Source of the DNA: JAZUCL01 sp045639125
GTDB lineage: Bacteria > Bacillota > Clostridia > Oscillospirales > QAMX01
Length of the DNA: 61,418 nt
NCBI GenBank assembly: GCA_045639125.1
Contig: JAZUCL010000008.1
Location: 1 to 61,418, forward strand
Direction of reading: 5' to 3'
Shown here piece after piece: positions 33,309 through 42,513 of this stretch (its first letter is position 1; each line of letters begins with the position of its first letter). The notes below the pieces were generated by a model. That model saw nothing but the letters and a program-made list of their open reading frames with translations. It was not told the origin of the DNA and searched no databases. Made by a program: the position numbers and the translations under genes.

Positions 33309-34766
33309 GTGGAACACACACACCGCTTAGATCAATCTCGTGCACCTATATACGATGCACTTCAACAATTCAGACAAATGCGTGTTGTACCATTTGACGT
33401 TCCAGGACACAAACACGGCAGAGGCAACCCTGAACTTACTGCATTTTTAGGACAGCAATGTGTTCAGGTCGATGTCAACAGCATGAAACCTCTTGACAAC
33501 TTGTGCCACCCTGTTTCAGTAATTCGTGAGGCGGAGGAACTTGCCGCTGATGCATTTGGTGCAGCCCATGCTTTTTTAATGGTTGGTGGTACTACAAGTT
33601 CTGTACAGAGCATGATTCTCTCTGTATGCAAGCGTGGTGACAAAATCATTTTACCTCGCAACGTACATCGTAGCGTTATTAACGCGCTTGTGCTTTGTGG
33701 TGCAATTCCTGTATATGTGAACCCGGACGTTGATGTAAAACTTGGTATTTCACTTGGTATGAAACGTGAACAAGTTGCAAAGGCAATTGCTGACCACCCT
33801 GACGCTGTTGCAGTTCTTGTAAACAACCCCACATACTATGGTATTTGCAGTGATATTAGTGAAATTGTACGTATGGCTCATGAGGCAGGTATGTACTGTC
33901 TTGCTGACGAGGCACACGGTACTCACTTCTACTTTGGCAACAATATGCCTATATCTGCAATGGCAGCAGGTGCTGATATGGCATCTGTATCAATGCACAA
34001 AAGTGGCGGTTCTCTCACTCAGTCAAGTTTATTACTTATCGGTCCAAATATCCACGAAGGATATGTACGTCAAATAATAAATCTTACACAGACAACTTCA
34101 GGCAGTTATCTTTTAATGTCAAGTCTTGACATTAGCCGCCGCAATCTTGCACGACGTGGCAAGGATATTTTTGCTAAGGTTGTTCAGATGGCAGATTATG
34201 CACGAGACGAAATAAATGCGATTGGTGGTTACTATGCTTTTGGTCGTGAACTTGTCAACGGAAACTCCGTATATGATTTTGACTCAACTAAATTGAGCGT
34301 TCACACCCGTGATATTGGTCTTGCCGGCATTGAGGTATACGATATTCTCCGTGATGAATACGATATCCAAATTGAGTTTGGTGAGTTTGGAAATATCTTG
34401 GCTTACCTATCCATAGGCGACCGTATTCAAGAGTTAGAGCGACTTGTAAGTGCTTTGGCTGAAATCAGACGTCGTTATCAAAAGACGAGTAAAGGCCTGC
34501 TCAATCAAGAATATTTGCCACCGGAGGTTGTTACAAGTCCCCAAGAGGCTTTCTATGCAAAGAAGAAGAGTATACCACTTCTTGAGAGTGTCGGCTGTGT
34601 ATGTAGTGAATTTATCATGTGCTATCCCCCCGGCATACCAATTCTTGCTCCCGGTGAACGAGTTACAGAGGATATAATCCGTTATATTGAGTACGCAAAG
34701 GAAAAGGGTTGTTCTATGACAGGCCCGGAAGACCCGGAAATTGAAAATATTAACATACTTGCATAG
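33309..34766 (+). CDS. speA: Arginine decarboxylase (Orn/Lys/Arg decarboxylase, aspartate aminotransferase fold)
   Basis: The enzyme probably makes agmatine from arginine with pyridoxal phosphate. The 485-residue length matches the Bacillus SpeA class. The active-site Lys lies in SVSMHKSGGSLTQSS. Other family landmarks are PFDVPGHKHGRGNP, FLMVGGTTSSVQSMILSVC, YCLADEAHGTHFYF and MCYPPGIPILAPGE. The GTG at 33309 follows GGAGGTG. Arginine specificity is inferred from the agmatinase gene two positions downstream; lysine is the alternative substrate for this fold. Confidence 0.88.
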   Translation: MEHTHRLDQSRAPIYDALQQFRQMRVVPFDVPGHKHGRGNPELTAFLGQQCVQVDVNSMKPLDNLCHPVSVIREAEELAADAFGAAHAFLMVGGTTSSVQSMILSVCKRGDKIILPRNVHRSVINALVLCGAIPVYVNPDVDVKLGISLGMKREQVAKAIADHPDAVAVLVNNPTYYGICSDISEIVRMAHEAGMYCLADEAHGTHFYFGNNMPISAMAAGADMASVSMHKSGGSLTQSSLLLIGPNIHEGYVRQIINLTQTTSGSYLLMSSLDISRRNLARRGKDIFAKVVQMADYARDEINAIGGYYAFGRELVNGNSVYDFDSTKLSVHTRDIGLAGIEVYDILRDEYDIQIEFGEFGNILAYLSIGDRIQELERLVSALAEIRRRYQKTSKGLLNQEYLPPEVVTSPQEAFYAKKKSIPLLESVGCVCSEFIMCYPPGIPILAPGERVTEDIIRYIEYAKEKGCSMTGPEDPEIENINILA

Positions 34767-34778
34767 GAGGTATCTCCA

Positions 34779-35630
34779 TTGGAATTGTGGTTTAGCGAAT
34801 TCCACGCACCTGATGTCAAACACAGTATCCGTGTAAACAGACATCTATACTCACAAAAGAGTGAGTATCAGCAGATAGACGTATTTGAAACACCTGAGTT
34901 TGGCCGTGTTCTGACTCTTGACGGAAATGTCATGCTTACTGAACGAGACGAATTTATCTATGACGAAATGATAACTCACGTACCGATGTCAGTACACCCA
35001 AATGTTCGTGATATTCTCGTTATCGGTGCAGGTGACGGCGGTGTCGTCAAGGAATTGACACGTTATTCAACGGTTGAAAAAATTGACCTTGTTGAGATGG
35101 ATCCACAAGTTATTGAAGTCTGCCGCAGTTATCTTCCTGAAAATGCCTGCCGTCTTGATGACAGCCGTGTTCACATCTACTATGACAACGCTCTACGCTT
35201 TATTCGTAAGTGTCATGAGTCGTATGACTTGATTATTGTTGACTCAACCGACCCATTTGGTCCGTCAGAGGGATATTTTACCCGTGAATTTTACGGAATC
35301 TGTTATAATGCACTCCGTGAGGACGGCATTATGGTTAATCAGCAAGGCAGTCCATTCTACAAAGAGGATGCCGAGGCTATGCAAAGATGTCACCAAAGAA
35401 TAGTAAATACATTTCCAATAAGCCGTGTATATCAGGCACATATCCCCACTTACGCTGCAGGCTATTGGCTGTTTGGTTTTGCAAGTAAGAAGTACCACCC
35501 AATAGACGATTTTAACGGTGATAAGTGGAAAAGTCTTAATCTTGATACAAAGTATTACACAACACGACTCCACGTTGGGTCGTTCTATCTTCCTGCTTTC
35601 TTGGAAAGAATGCTTACTGACGTTGAATAA
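34779..35630 (+). CDS. speE: Spermidine synthase family aminopropyltransferase
   Basis: The 283-residue protein has the aminopropyltransferase fold: LTERDEFIYDEMITHVPMSV, then ILVIGAGDGGVVKELTRY, DLVEMDPQVIEVCRSYLP, and the catalytic DSTDPFGPSEGYFTREFY. The family uses decarboxylated S-adenosylmethionine as donor. No speD is visible in this window. Translation starts at a TTG eight bases after AGGAGG. It lies 12 bp after speA. The acceptor could be putrescine or agmatine. Confidence 0.9.
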   Translation: MELWFSEFHAPDVKHSIRVNRHLYSQKSEYQQIDVFETPEFGRVLTLDGNVMLTERDEFIYDEMITHVPMSVHPNVRDILVIGAGDGGVVKELTRYSTVEKIDLVEMDPQVIEVCRSYLPENACRLDDSRVHIYYDNALRFIRKCHESYDLIIVDSTDPFGPSEGYFTREFYGICYNALREDGIMVNQQGSPFYKEDAEAMQRCHQRIVNTFPISRVYQAHIPTYAAGYWLFGFASKKYHPIDDFNGDKWKSLNLDTKYYTTRLHVGSFYLPAFLERMLTDVE

Positions 35631-35674
35631 ATGCAACTACTCTTTTCGTTTTGATACGAGAAAGGAGCATATAA

Positions 35675-36544
35675 TTGAAACAAAATATTGAAACATTTAT
35701 CGGTTGTGACTCAAGTTATGACGATTCAAACATCGTCATATTCGGAGCACCTTACGATTCAACCACAAGTTTTCGACCAGGTGCAAGATTTGGGCCGTCT
35801 GCTATTAGACACGAAAGTTTTGGTATTGAAACTTATAGTCCATATCAAGACCTTGACCTTACCGATTACAACACCTTTGACGCAGGTGACCTTGAACTTC
35901 GTTTTGGTGACCCTACTTCTGCACTTTCCGATATTGAAGATATGGCAAGCAGAATCCTTGATGATGGCAAACTCCCCTTTCTACTTGGTGGTGAACATCT
36001 TGTTACTCTTGGCAGTGTTCGTGCCGTTTTCAAGAAGTTCCCCAATCTCCATATTATCCATTTTGATGCACACGCCGATTTGCGTGATGATTATCTCGGT
36101 GCAAATTTAAGCCATGCTTGCGTAATTCGCCGTTGCTATGACCTTGTAGGTGATGGACGTATACATCAATTCTGTATCAGAAGTGGTGAGCGTGAGGAGT
36201 TTATGTTTGCAAACACACATACTAATATGCATAGGTTCAATCTCGACGGCTTAGAGGAAGTTGTGAATGAGTTGTGTAAACAAAATGCACCTGTATATTT
36301 TACTGTGGATTTAGACTGTCTTGATCCGTCAGTATTTCCAGGTACAGGCACTCCTGAAGCAGGTGGAATTACATTCTCTCAACTTCTATCTGCAATTCGT
36401 ACTGTATGCCGTGCAAATATTGTCGGTGCAGACATTAACGAACTTGCTCCGATGCTTGACCAAAGCGGTGCATCTACTGCTTGTGGCTGTAAAATTTTAC
36501 GAGAATTTATTTTAGCACTACAATCTAAAGAAAGTGAGATATAA
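35675..36544 (+). CDS. speB: Agmatinase / ureohydrolase family
   Basis: The 289-residue arginase-family hydrolase keeps the manganese ligands: GGEHLVTLG, HFDAHADLRDDY (three ligands) and TVDLDCLDPSVFPGTGTPEAGG (two more Asp). It would cleave urea from agmatine to give putrescine, or from aminopropylagmatine to give spermidine. The start is TTG with AAAGGAG upstream. Two bases separate it from the next gene. Confidence 0.9.
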   Translation: MKQNIETFIGCDSSYDDSNIVIFGAPYDSTTSFRPGARFGPSAIRHESFGIETYSPYQDLDLTDYNTFDAGDLELRFGDPTSALSDIEDMASRILDDGKLPFLLGGEHLVTLGSVRAVFKKFPNLHIIHFDAHADLRDDYLGANLSHACVIRRCYDLVGDGRIHQFCIRSGEREEFMFANTHTNMHRFNLDGLEEVVNELCKQNAPVYFTVDLDCLDPSVFPGTGTPEAGGITFSQLLSAIRTVCRANIVGADINELAPMLDQSGASTACGCKILREFILALQSKESEI

Positions 36545-36546
36545 AA

Positions 36547-37806
36547 ATGAGCAGAGTATTGATTATCGGTTGTGGCGGTGTTGCCGCTGTTGCTATTAGA
36601 AAATGCTGTATGGTTAGCGAAGTATTTACAGAGATTTGTATTGCATCTCGCACTAAGGAAAAATGCGATACACTTGCAGAAAGTCTAAAGGGTAAAACTT
36701 CTACAAAAATCACTACTGCACAAGTAGATGCTGACCACGTTGACGAGGTTATCGCTCTTATCAACAGTTATAAGCCTGACCTTGTAATGAATATCGCACT
36801 TCCCTACCAAGATTTGACTATTATGGATGCTTGTCTTGCTTGTGGTGTAAACTATATGGACACGGCAAACTATGAACCGGAGGACACAGACGACCCTAAG
36901 TGGCGTGAAATATATGAAAAGCGTTGTGAAGAAGCAGGATTTTCTGCATATTTCGATTACAGTTGGCAGTGGGCATATCGTGAAAAGTTTGAAAAGGCTG
37001 GGCTTACAGCACTCCTTGGCTGCGGTTTCGACCCCGGTGTTACTCAAGCATACTGTGCATACGCAAAAAAGCATGAATTTGATACAATTGACACTATTGA
37101 TATTCTTGACTGTAATGGCGGTGACCACGGCTATCCCTTTGCGACTAACTTTAATCCTGAGGTCAATCTACGTGAAGTATCTGCCCCCGGCAGTTACTGG
37201 GAAGATGGTCATTGGATAGAAATTCCTGCAATGAGTATTAAGCGTGAATACAACTTCGACGAAGTCGGTCAAAAGGATATGTATCTTCTCCACCATGAGG
37301 AAATTGAGTCTATCGCTAAAAACATTCCTGAGGTTAAGAGAATACGTTTCTTTATGACATTTGGGCAAAGTTATCTTACTCACATGAAGTGTCTTGAAAA
37401 TGTTGGCATGCTGTCAACAACACCTATTGAATTTGAGGGAACTGAGATTGTACCGATCAAGTTCTTAAAAGCACTTTTGCCCGACCCGGCAAGTCTTGGC
37501 CCTCGTACTCATGGCAAAACTAATATTGGCTGTATCTTCACAGGTAAGAAGAACGGCAAGGACAAGAGTTACTATATCTACAACGTATGCGACCACCAAG
37601 AATGTTACCGTGAGGTTGAGAGTCAAGCAATCAGTTACACAACAGGTGTTCCTGCTATGTGTGGTGCTTTAATGCTTTTAACAGGCAAATGGAACAAGGC
37701 TGGCGTATATACAGTTGAGGAGTTTAACCCCGACCCATTCCTTGAGGCTTTGGGCAAGTATGGCTTACCTACTCGTGAAAGTCACAGCCCTGTATTGGTG
37801 GACTAA
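36547..37806 (+). CDS. Carboxy(nor)spermidine dehydrogenase (saccharopine dehydrogenase family)
   Basis: The 419-residue protein has an N-terminal Rossmann fold (VLIIGCGGVAAVAIRKC), the family block DLVMNIALPYQDLTIMDACL, GVNYMDTANYEPED, and LGCGFDPGVTQAYCAYAKKH. It condenses a diamine with aspartate semialdehyde using NADPH. It overlaps the next gene, nspC, by one base (TAATG). The exact substrate (putrescine, agmatine or diaminopropane) cannot be read from the sequence. Confidence 0.9.
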   Translation: MSRVLIIGCGGVAAVAIRKCCMVSEVFTEICIASRTKEKCDTLAESLKGKTSTKITTAQVDADHVDEVIALINSYKPDLVMNIALPYQDLTIMDACLACGVNYMDTANYEPEDTDDPKWREIYEKRCEEAGFSAYFDYSWQWAYREKFEKAGLTALLGCGFDPGVTQAYCAYAKKHEFDTIDTIDILDCNGGDHGYPFATNFNPEVNLREVSAPGSYWEDGHWIEIPAMSIKREYNFDEVGQKDMYLLHHEEIESIAKNIPEVKRIRFFMTFGQSYLTHMKCLENVGMLSTTPIEFEGTEIVPIKFLKALLPDPASLGPRTHGKTNIGCIFTGKKNGKDKSYYIYNVCDHQECYREVESQAISYTTGVPAMCGALMLLTGKWNKAGVYTVEEFNPDPFLEALGKYGLPTRESHSPVLVD

Positions 37807-39008
37807 TGAAGAAGCATGGTGCTACCTCTCCTGTCTTTCGACAGTTTACAGGCAAATCTCCCAATAAGTTGTTTGCAAATCTCCCCTCTCCCTGCTATAT
37901 AATTGACGAGGAAAAACTGGATATTAACGGCAAAATCCTATCCTCCGTTGCAGAGCATACAGGTTGTAAAATTCTCCTTGCACAAAAAGCATTTTCAAAC
38001 TTTACCTTTTATCCAATATTGTCAAAGTATCTTGCAGGTACAGAGGCAAGCGGATTATATGAGGCTCGGCTTGGTGCAGAGGAAATGCCTGATAAAGAGG
38101 TTCATGTATTTGCTGCAGCCTATCGTGACGATGAATTTGAGCAGTTACTTAAATATGCCGACCACATTGTATTCAACTCACCAAGTCAGTTGAAAAAGTT
38201 TGGAAAAGTTGCAAAAGAGCATGGCAAAAGTGTCGGTTTGCGGATAAATCCTCTACATTCAACACAAGATGGTCACGATGTATATGACCCATGTTCAAAA
38301 GGCAGTCGTCTTGGAACAACTCGTGATGTATTTGACCGTGATATGACTGAAGAACTTATAGGCTTACTTGACGGACTTCACTTTCATACACTATGTGAGC
38401 AAAATTCTGACGACCTCGCCACCACATACAATGAAGTTGAAAAGCAATTTGGTGACATTCTCCCTAAGTTGAAATGGCTCAATATGGGTGGCGGTCATCA
38501 CATTACTCGTGACGATTACGACATAGAATTGCTTGAAAAGACAATTATTTCTGCACGTGATAAGTTTGGTGTTGAGGTATATTTAGAGCCAGGTGAGGCT
38601 GTCGCATTAAATGCAGGCTACCTTGTTACACGAATACTTGACATTGTGGAAAATAGCGGTACTTTAATTGCGATTTTAGACGTTAGTGCCGCTTGTCATA
38701 CTCCTGACGTTATAGAGATGCCATATATTCCACCTCTGTATAATGCAACAGACGAGGAAACTCCTTATATCTATCGTTTAGCAGGACCAACATGTCTTGC
38801 CGGTGATGTAATCGGTGATTTTTACTTCCCCACTCCTTTAACTGTTGGTGATATGCTTATTTTTGGTGATATGGCAATTTATACTACTTGTAAAAATAAC
38901 ACTTTTAATGGTCAAGCGTTGCCGTCAATTTGGCGGCTTTGCTCCAATGGCAACTGCGAAAAGGTAGTTTCCTTTGACTACGATGATTTCAAAATGCGTC
39001 TTGGATAA
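37806..39008 (+). CDS. nspC: Carboxy(nor)spermidine decarboxylase
   Basis: The 400-residue protein is a fold-III pyridoxal-phosphate decarboxylase: PSPCYIIDEEKLDINGKIL, KILLAQKAFSNF (the lysine that binds the cofactor), GSRLGTTRDVF, LKWLNMGGGHHITRDDYD and LEPGEAVALNAGYLV. It removes the carboxyl group of carboxyspermidine-type intermediates and finishes the alternative spermidine route. A terminator follows. Confidence 0.92.
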   Translation: MKKHGATSPVFRQFTGKSPNKLFANLPSPCYIIDEEKLDINGKILSSVAEHTGCKILLAQKAFSNFTFYPILSKYLAGTEASGLYEARLGAEEMPDKEVHVFAAAYRDDEFEQLLKYADHIVFNSPSQLKKFGKVAKEHGKSVGLRINPLHSTQDGHDVYDPCSKGSRLGTTRDVFDRDMTEELIGLLDGLHFHTLCEQNSDDLATTYNEVEKQFGDILPKLKWLNMGGGHHITRDDYDIELLEKTIISARDKFGVEVYLEPGEAVALNAGYLVTRILDIVENSGTLIAILDVSAACHTPDVIEMPYIPPLYNATDEETPYIYRLAGPTCLAGDVIGDFYFPTPLTVGDMLIFGDMAIYTTCKNNTFNGQALPSIWRLCSNGNCEKVVSFDYDDFKMRLG

Positions 39009-39010
39009 TT

Positions 39011-39044
39011 AAAAATCCGCTGTTTATATAAACAGCGGATTTTT
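39011..39044. terminator. Terminator between nspC and mgtC
   Basis: AAAAATCCGCTGTTTA and its inverse form a perfect hairpin three bases after the nspC stop. It has A- and T-tracts on the two sides and can also serve the convergent mgtC transcript. Confidence 0.85.
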
Positions 39045-39054
39045 ATGTAGTTAA

Positions 39055-39747
39055 TTATAATATCTCCTCGATAAAGTTGACACCCTCACTTTCGCCCAAT
39101 ATTGTCAACATCTCACCATGATAACGTGAGGACGGCAAATCAATCGTCATACGAACACTAACACTACCATCAGACGATACGGACGATTTCAAAAGTTCAA
39201 GGTCAACAAGACCTATATCTCGACTACGGAGAAAACGAACAAAACCTCCAATATGTTCTTGTGATGAAAACTCAATAAACAGTTCAATAACCTTTGAATG
39301 TACAAACAGATGGTTATCAATTCGCTGAAACAGAGTCAATGTAAGATACATAAGTAGGCATGCAATAAGTGCACCTTCATAAAAACCGATACCGATTGCA
39401 AGTCCCATACAGGCTGCTGCCCAGAGTCCTGCCGCTGTTGTCAATCCTTTGACTTGGTTTCTACCTGTTACAATTATCGTACCTGCACCAAGGAAGCCGA
39501 TGCCGCTAATTACCTGTGCACCAAGACGCTGTGGGTCGGAGATATTGTAGAAATTAGATATATACTGGCTTGTAAGCATAACGAGAGTAGAACCAATACA
39601 TACAAGCATATATGTACGCATACCTGCGGCACGTCTTTTTTTGCCTCGTTCAATACCGAGTATACCGCCACATACCATTGAAAGAATAACTTTTACTAAA
39701 ATTGCAAGGAGTCCAAATCCTCGCAGAGAGTCAAGCAGTGAAAACAT
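39055..39747 (-). CDS. mgtC: MgtC/SapB-family membrane protein
   Basis: The 230-residue protein has four to five helices in its first 145 residues. Signatures are GGILGIERGKKRRAAGMRTYML, SQYISN, RLGAQVISGIGFLGAGTI and VKGLTTAAGLWAAACMG. A cytoplasmic ACT-like tail (residues about 150-230) follows. The family is linked to magnesium limitation and virulence in other bacteria; its biochemical role is debated. The ATG at 39747 sits eight bases after AAAGGGG. Confidence 0.9.
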   Translation of the reverse strand: MFSLLDSLRGFGLLAILVKVILSMVCGGILGIERGKKRRAAGMRTYMLVCIGSTLVMLTSQYISNFYNISDPQRLGAQVISGIGFLGAGTIIVTGRNQVKGLTTAAGLWAAACMGLAIGIGFYEGALIACLLMYLTLTLFQRIDNHLFVHSKVIELFIEFSSQEHIGGFVRFLRSRDIGLVDLELLKSSVSSDGSVSVRMTIDLPSSRYHGEMLTILGESEGVNFIEEIL

Positions 39748-39930
39748 TTTCATTACCCCTTTCTTAAAAGATAAGTATACAACTAAACTATCGTAATGTC
39801 AAGGTTTAACTGCTAAAAATTGCATTATTGGTGTGTAGGAGTTACAATGATGTGTGACACCTACACATAATTGACTCTACTTTATAAAATAATTATTGAT
39901 TTGCTTGTGAATATATTATATAATAAACGT

Positions 39931-40038
39931 GTTATTTTATGCAATAAGTACAAATACATGGATTTAAGTACATTAAATAAGCATTTCAAAAAGTCAATAG
40001 GTATGACACCAAGCGAGTACCGTGAAAAAATTTTTTAA
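39931..40038 (+). pseudogene. C-terminal remnant of an AraC-family regulator
   Basis: The frame reads KYMDLSTLNKHFKKSIGMTP then SEYREKIF and stop, which matches the final helix-turn-helix of AraC proteins (LSxxFKKxxGxTPxEYR). No DNA-binding helix 1, no effector domain and no start codon with a ribosome site are present. It is the decayed end of a lost regulator. The rest of the 39,754-40,085 spacer shows no other gene. Confidence 0.6.
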
Positions 40039-40085
40039 CTTTATCAGACTAATAATTTTTCATTTCTTGAAAACGGAGGCAATAC

Positions 40086-40748
40086 ATGAGTGACTCGATA
40101 ATTGATATTATTTCTACAAATCTTTTGTCAAATGGTATTTGTGATGTTGGATTCACTCACTGCAACAACCCACCTAATCCCGCTCTCCCTTACGCCATTT
40201 CAATTGTAGTACATTTATCTGAGGCAATCGTTGACGAGATTAGTTTGGCTCCTACTCACACATATTTCCATCACTATCGAACAGTAAACACATTCATTGA
40301 TCAAACGACTTTACGTATTGGAAATATATTGGAACAGCACGGCTACAAGTATTTACCGGTTGCTGCAAGTCAAAGTATTTGCGGTTATCAAGGGCGATAC
40401 TCCCACAAAGAAATTGCTGTATCGGCAGGTCTTGGTAGTATTGGCAGAAGTAATTTGTTTCTTCATAAGGTATACGGACCTCGTGTAAGACTCGGCACAG
40501 TATTTACAAACTGCCCTTTACCGAAAGGACAACCTATAGACAATTTATGTATCGGCTGTGATGCCTGTGTCAATTCATGCCCGTCAAAAGCGTTGACCGG
40601 TCATGATTTCACAGGTAATACCTTAGATATTTTTGATCCTGAGCGTTGCAGTACCCACATGAAAAAGGCATATCAACTTATCGGCAGAGGTGCTGTGTGT
40701 GGTATCTGCATGAGCGTTTGTCCAATAAACAGAAAACAAATGAGGTGA
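40086..40748 (+). CDS. QueG-like 4Fe-4S protein (epoxyqueuosine reductase family, short form)
   Basis: The 220-residue protein ends with two 4Fe-4S motifs, CIGCDACVNSCP and CGICMSVCP. An upstream GRYSHKEIAVSAGLGSIGRS, then NLFLHKVYGPRVRLGTVF block is shared with epoxyqueuosine reductase. It is far shorter than true QueG (about 350-380 residues) and lacks the N-terminal half of the cobalamin-binding domain, so another reductase role is likely. queA and tgt lie 7 kb away. Confidence 0.75.
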   Translation: MSDSIIDIISTNLLSNGICDVGFTHCNNPPNPALPYAISIVVHLSEAIVDEISLAPTHTYFHHYRTVNTFIDQTTLRIGNILEQHGYKYLPVAASQSICGYQGRYSHKEIAVSAGLGSIGRSNLFLHKVYGPRVRLGTVFTNCPLPKGQPIDNLCIGCDACVNSCPSKALTGHDFTGNTLDIFDPERCSTHMKKAYQLIGRGAVCGICMSVCPINRKQMR

Positions 40749-40752
40749 TATT

Positions 40753-41412
40753 ATGGAAAAACTTGATAATTCTCTGCGTGACAACAACTCACTTCGTGCA
40801 AAAGTATTCAAAGAAATTGAAAAATCAATTTTAGACGGAGTATTTTCCCCGGGTGACAACTTAATCGAACAAAAACTGTCTAATGAACTTGGTGTAAGCC
40901 GTACCCCAGTCCGTGAAGCATTACGTCAGTTAGAGTTGGAGGGACTTGTTAAAACAGTACCTAACAAAGGTGCTGTTGTAATCGGTATATCTCAAAAGGA
41001 TATTGAGGATATTTACACTATCCGTGTGTATATTGAAGGACTTGCTGCACGTTGGTCAGCATCTTGTATCACAAACGATGAATTGGATACTTTACGTGAA
41101 ATTGTTGAATTGCAAGAGTTTTACGTCGGTCGTGGTGACTTTATTCAAGTGTGGCATTTAGACACAAAATTTCATGCAGTTTTGTACGAAACATGCCGTA
41201 GTCGCACTTTGAAACACTCTCTGACCAACTTCCACCACTATGTACAAAAGGCTCGTGAAATATCCGTTAAAACATCAGGTAGAGCCATCAACTCCGTATT
41301 AGAGCATCGTCGTATATATGAGGCACTTGCTGCACATGACTCGGACAATGCAGAAAAATTTGTTGCTGAACATATTTCAAATGCAAAGGCGAATCTCCTT
41401 GAAAACATATAG
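40753..41412 (+). CDS. GntR-family regulator, FadR/FCD type
   Basis: The 219-residue protein has a winged helix (FSPGDNLIEQKLSNELGVSR, then TPVREALRQLELEGLVKTVP) and a C-terminal FCD ligand domain with metal-binding His residues (WHLDTKFHAVLYE, VLEHRRIYEAL, VAEHI). It begins four bases after the Fe-S protein gene, with its ribosome site inside that gene, so they are coupled. Ligand unknown. Confidence 0.92.
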   Translation: MEKLDNSLRDNNSLRAKVFKEIEKSILDGVFSPGDNLIEQKLSNELGVSRTPVREALRQLELEGLVKTVPNKGAVVIGISQKDIEDIYTIRVYIEGLAARWSASCITNDELDTLREIVELQEFYVGRGDFIQVWHLDTKFHAVLYETCRSRTLKHSLTNFHHYVQKAREISVKTSGRAINSVLEHRRIYEALAAHDSDNAEKFVAEHISNAKANLLENI

Positions 41413-41429
41413 AATGAGGCAGATATAAC

Positions 41430-41528
41430 ATGAGTAAACTAAAGATAATAACTCCTTGTGATTGTGATATGGTGTCATCAGTAGATGATAATATATGGGC
41501 ATTTGCGTCTGAGGCTATTGAAAAATAG
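41430..41528 (+). CDS. Possible 32-residue ORF abutting the radical SAM gene
   Basis: MSKLKIITPCDCDMVSSVDD then NIWAFASEAIEK ends with TAG directly followed by the ATG of the radical SAM gene. A GAGG lies about 12 bases upstream of the ATG. It could be a leader peptide, a truncated gene or a coupling ORF. No family is recognised. Confidence 0.35.
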   Translation: MSKLKIITPCDCDMVSSVDDNIWAFASEAIEK

Positions 41529-42431
41529 ATGGAATTTATCTGTTCTCTTTGTCCCAGAGCCTGCAAGGCGGTAAGAAATGAAATAACAGGGGGCGGTGTT
41601 TGTAAAAGCCCATCACTTCCACGAATTGCTCGTGCTGCCCTACACTATTGGGAAGAGCCGCCAATAAGCGGTACTAAAGGCTCAGGAACTGTGTTTTTCT
41701 CAGGTTGCAGTCTACAATGTATCTACTGTCAAAACCATGAGATAAGCCGTGCTGCTAATAACCAACTGCCATACGGAAAAACAGTTTCTGTTGACGAGTT
41801 ACACAATATTTTCAAATCCCTTGAAGAACAAGGGGCACATAATATAAACCTCGTCAACCCTACCCATTACGCCCATGTCATTGAAGAAGTATTTACACGG
41901 TTTCCTCGTCCATCAATTCCAATCGTGTACAATACAGGTGGTTACGACAGCGTTGATACGCTACGGCGATTAGACGGGCTTATTGATATCTATTTAACAG
42001 ATATCAAGTATAAAGACTCTACCCTATCTCGTGATTTGTCGCACGCCGGTGACTACTTTTTCGTTGCATCTAACGCTTTGAAAGAAATGTATCGTCAGAC
42101 AGGTGATTGCGTTTTTGATGACAATGGTATTATGAAGAAAGGTGTTATTGTCCGTCACTTAGTTCTACCCGGCTTTATCGGCAAATCTCTCGATGTTTTA
42201 CGGTGGTGTCACGAAAATTTACCGTCCGGTATCAAACTGTCAGTTATGGCACAGTATACGCCATGCGGTGATATGGGGCGATTTACTTCACTTAACCACC
42301 GATTAAAACCGACAGAATATGAGCGAGTAGTTGATTTTCTTCTTGCCCATGATATGACTGATTGTTACATACAAGAGTTATCCTCCGCAAAAGAAGAATA
42401 TATACCTCCATTTAATTTGGAGGGTGTGTAA
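41529..42431 (+). CDS. Radical SAM protein, PflA-like (COG1313 type)
   Basis: The 300-residue protein has an N-terminal cysteine pair (CSLCPRACKA) and a radical SAM cluster motif FFSGCSLQCIYCQNHEIS. The SAM-binding part continues with INLVNPTHYAHVI and IVYNTGGYDSVDTLRRL. It resembles 'pyruvate formate-lyase activating enzyme-like' proteins of unknown target. No glycyl radical enzyme gene is nearby, so the substrate is open. Confidence 0.85.
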   Translation: MEFICSLCPRACKAVRNEITGGGVCKSPSLPRIARAALHYWEEPPISGTKGSGTVFFSGCSLQCIYCQNHEISRAANNQLPYGKTVSVDELHNIFKSLEEQGAHNINLVNPTHYAHVIEEVFTRFPRPSIPIVYNTGGYDSVDTLRRLDGLIDIYLTDIKYKDSTLSRDLSHAGDYFFVASNALKEMYRQTGDCVFDDNGIMKKGVIVRHLVLPGFIGKSLDVLRWCHENLPSGIKLSVMAQYTPCGDMGRFTSLNHRLKPTEYERVVDFLLAHDMTDCYIQELSSAKEEYIPPFNLEGV

Positions 42432-42466
42432 AGATAAAACCTGCAAGAATTATTTTGACAGACTGA

Positions 42467-42498
42467 AAACCTGCAAGAATTTTTCTTGCAGGTTTTTT
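42467..42498 (+). terminator. Terminator after the radical SAM gene, with duplicated left arm
   Basis: AAAACCTGCAAGAA pairs with TTCTTGCAGGTTTT and leads into a T-tract. The same left arm, AAAACCTGCAAGAAT, also occurs 30 bp upstream (42437-42451), so either copy could pair with the right arm. Confidence 0.8.
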
Positions 42499-42513
42499 AT
42501 ATAGAAATTTATA

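Noticed and set aside
40086..40748. True epoxyqueuosine reductase QueG
   Set aside because: The protein is about 150 residues too short and lacks part of the cobalamin-binding domain, despite shared motifs.
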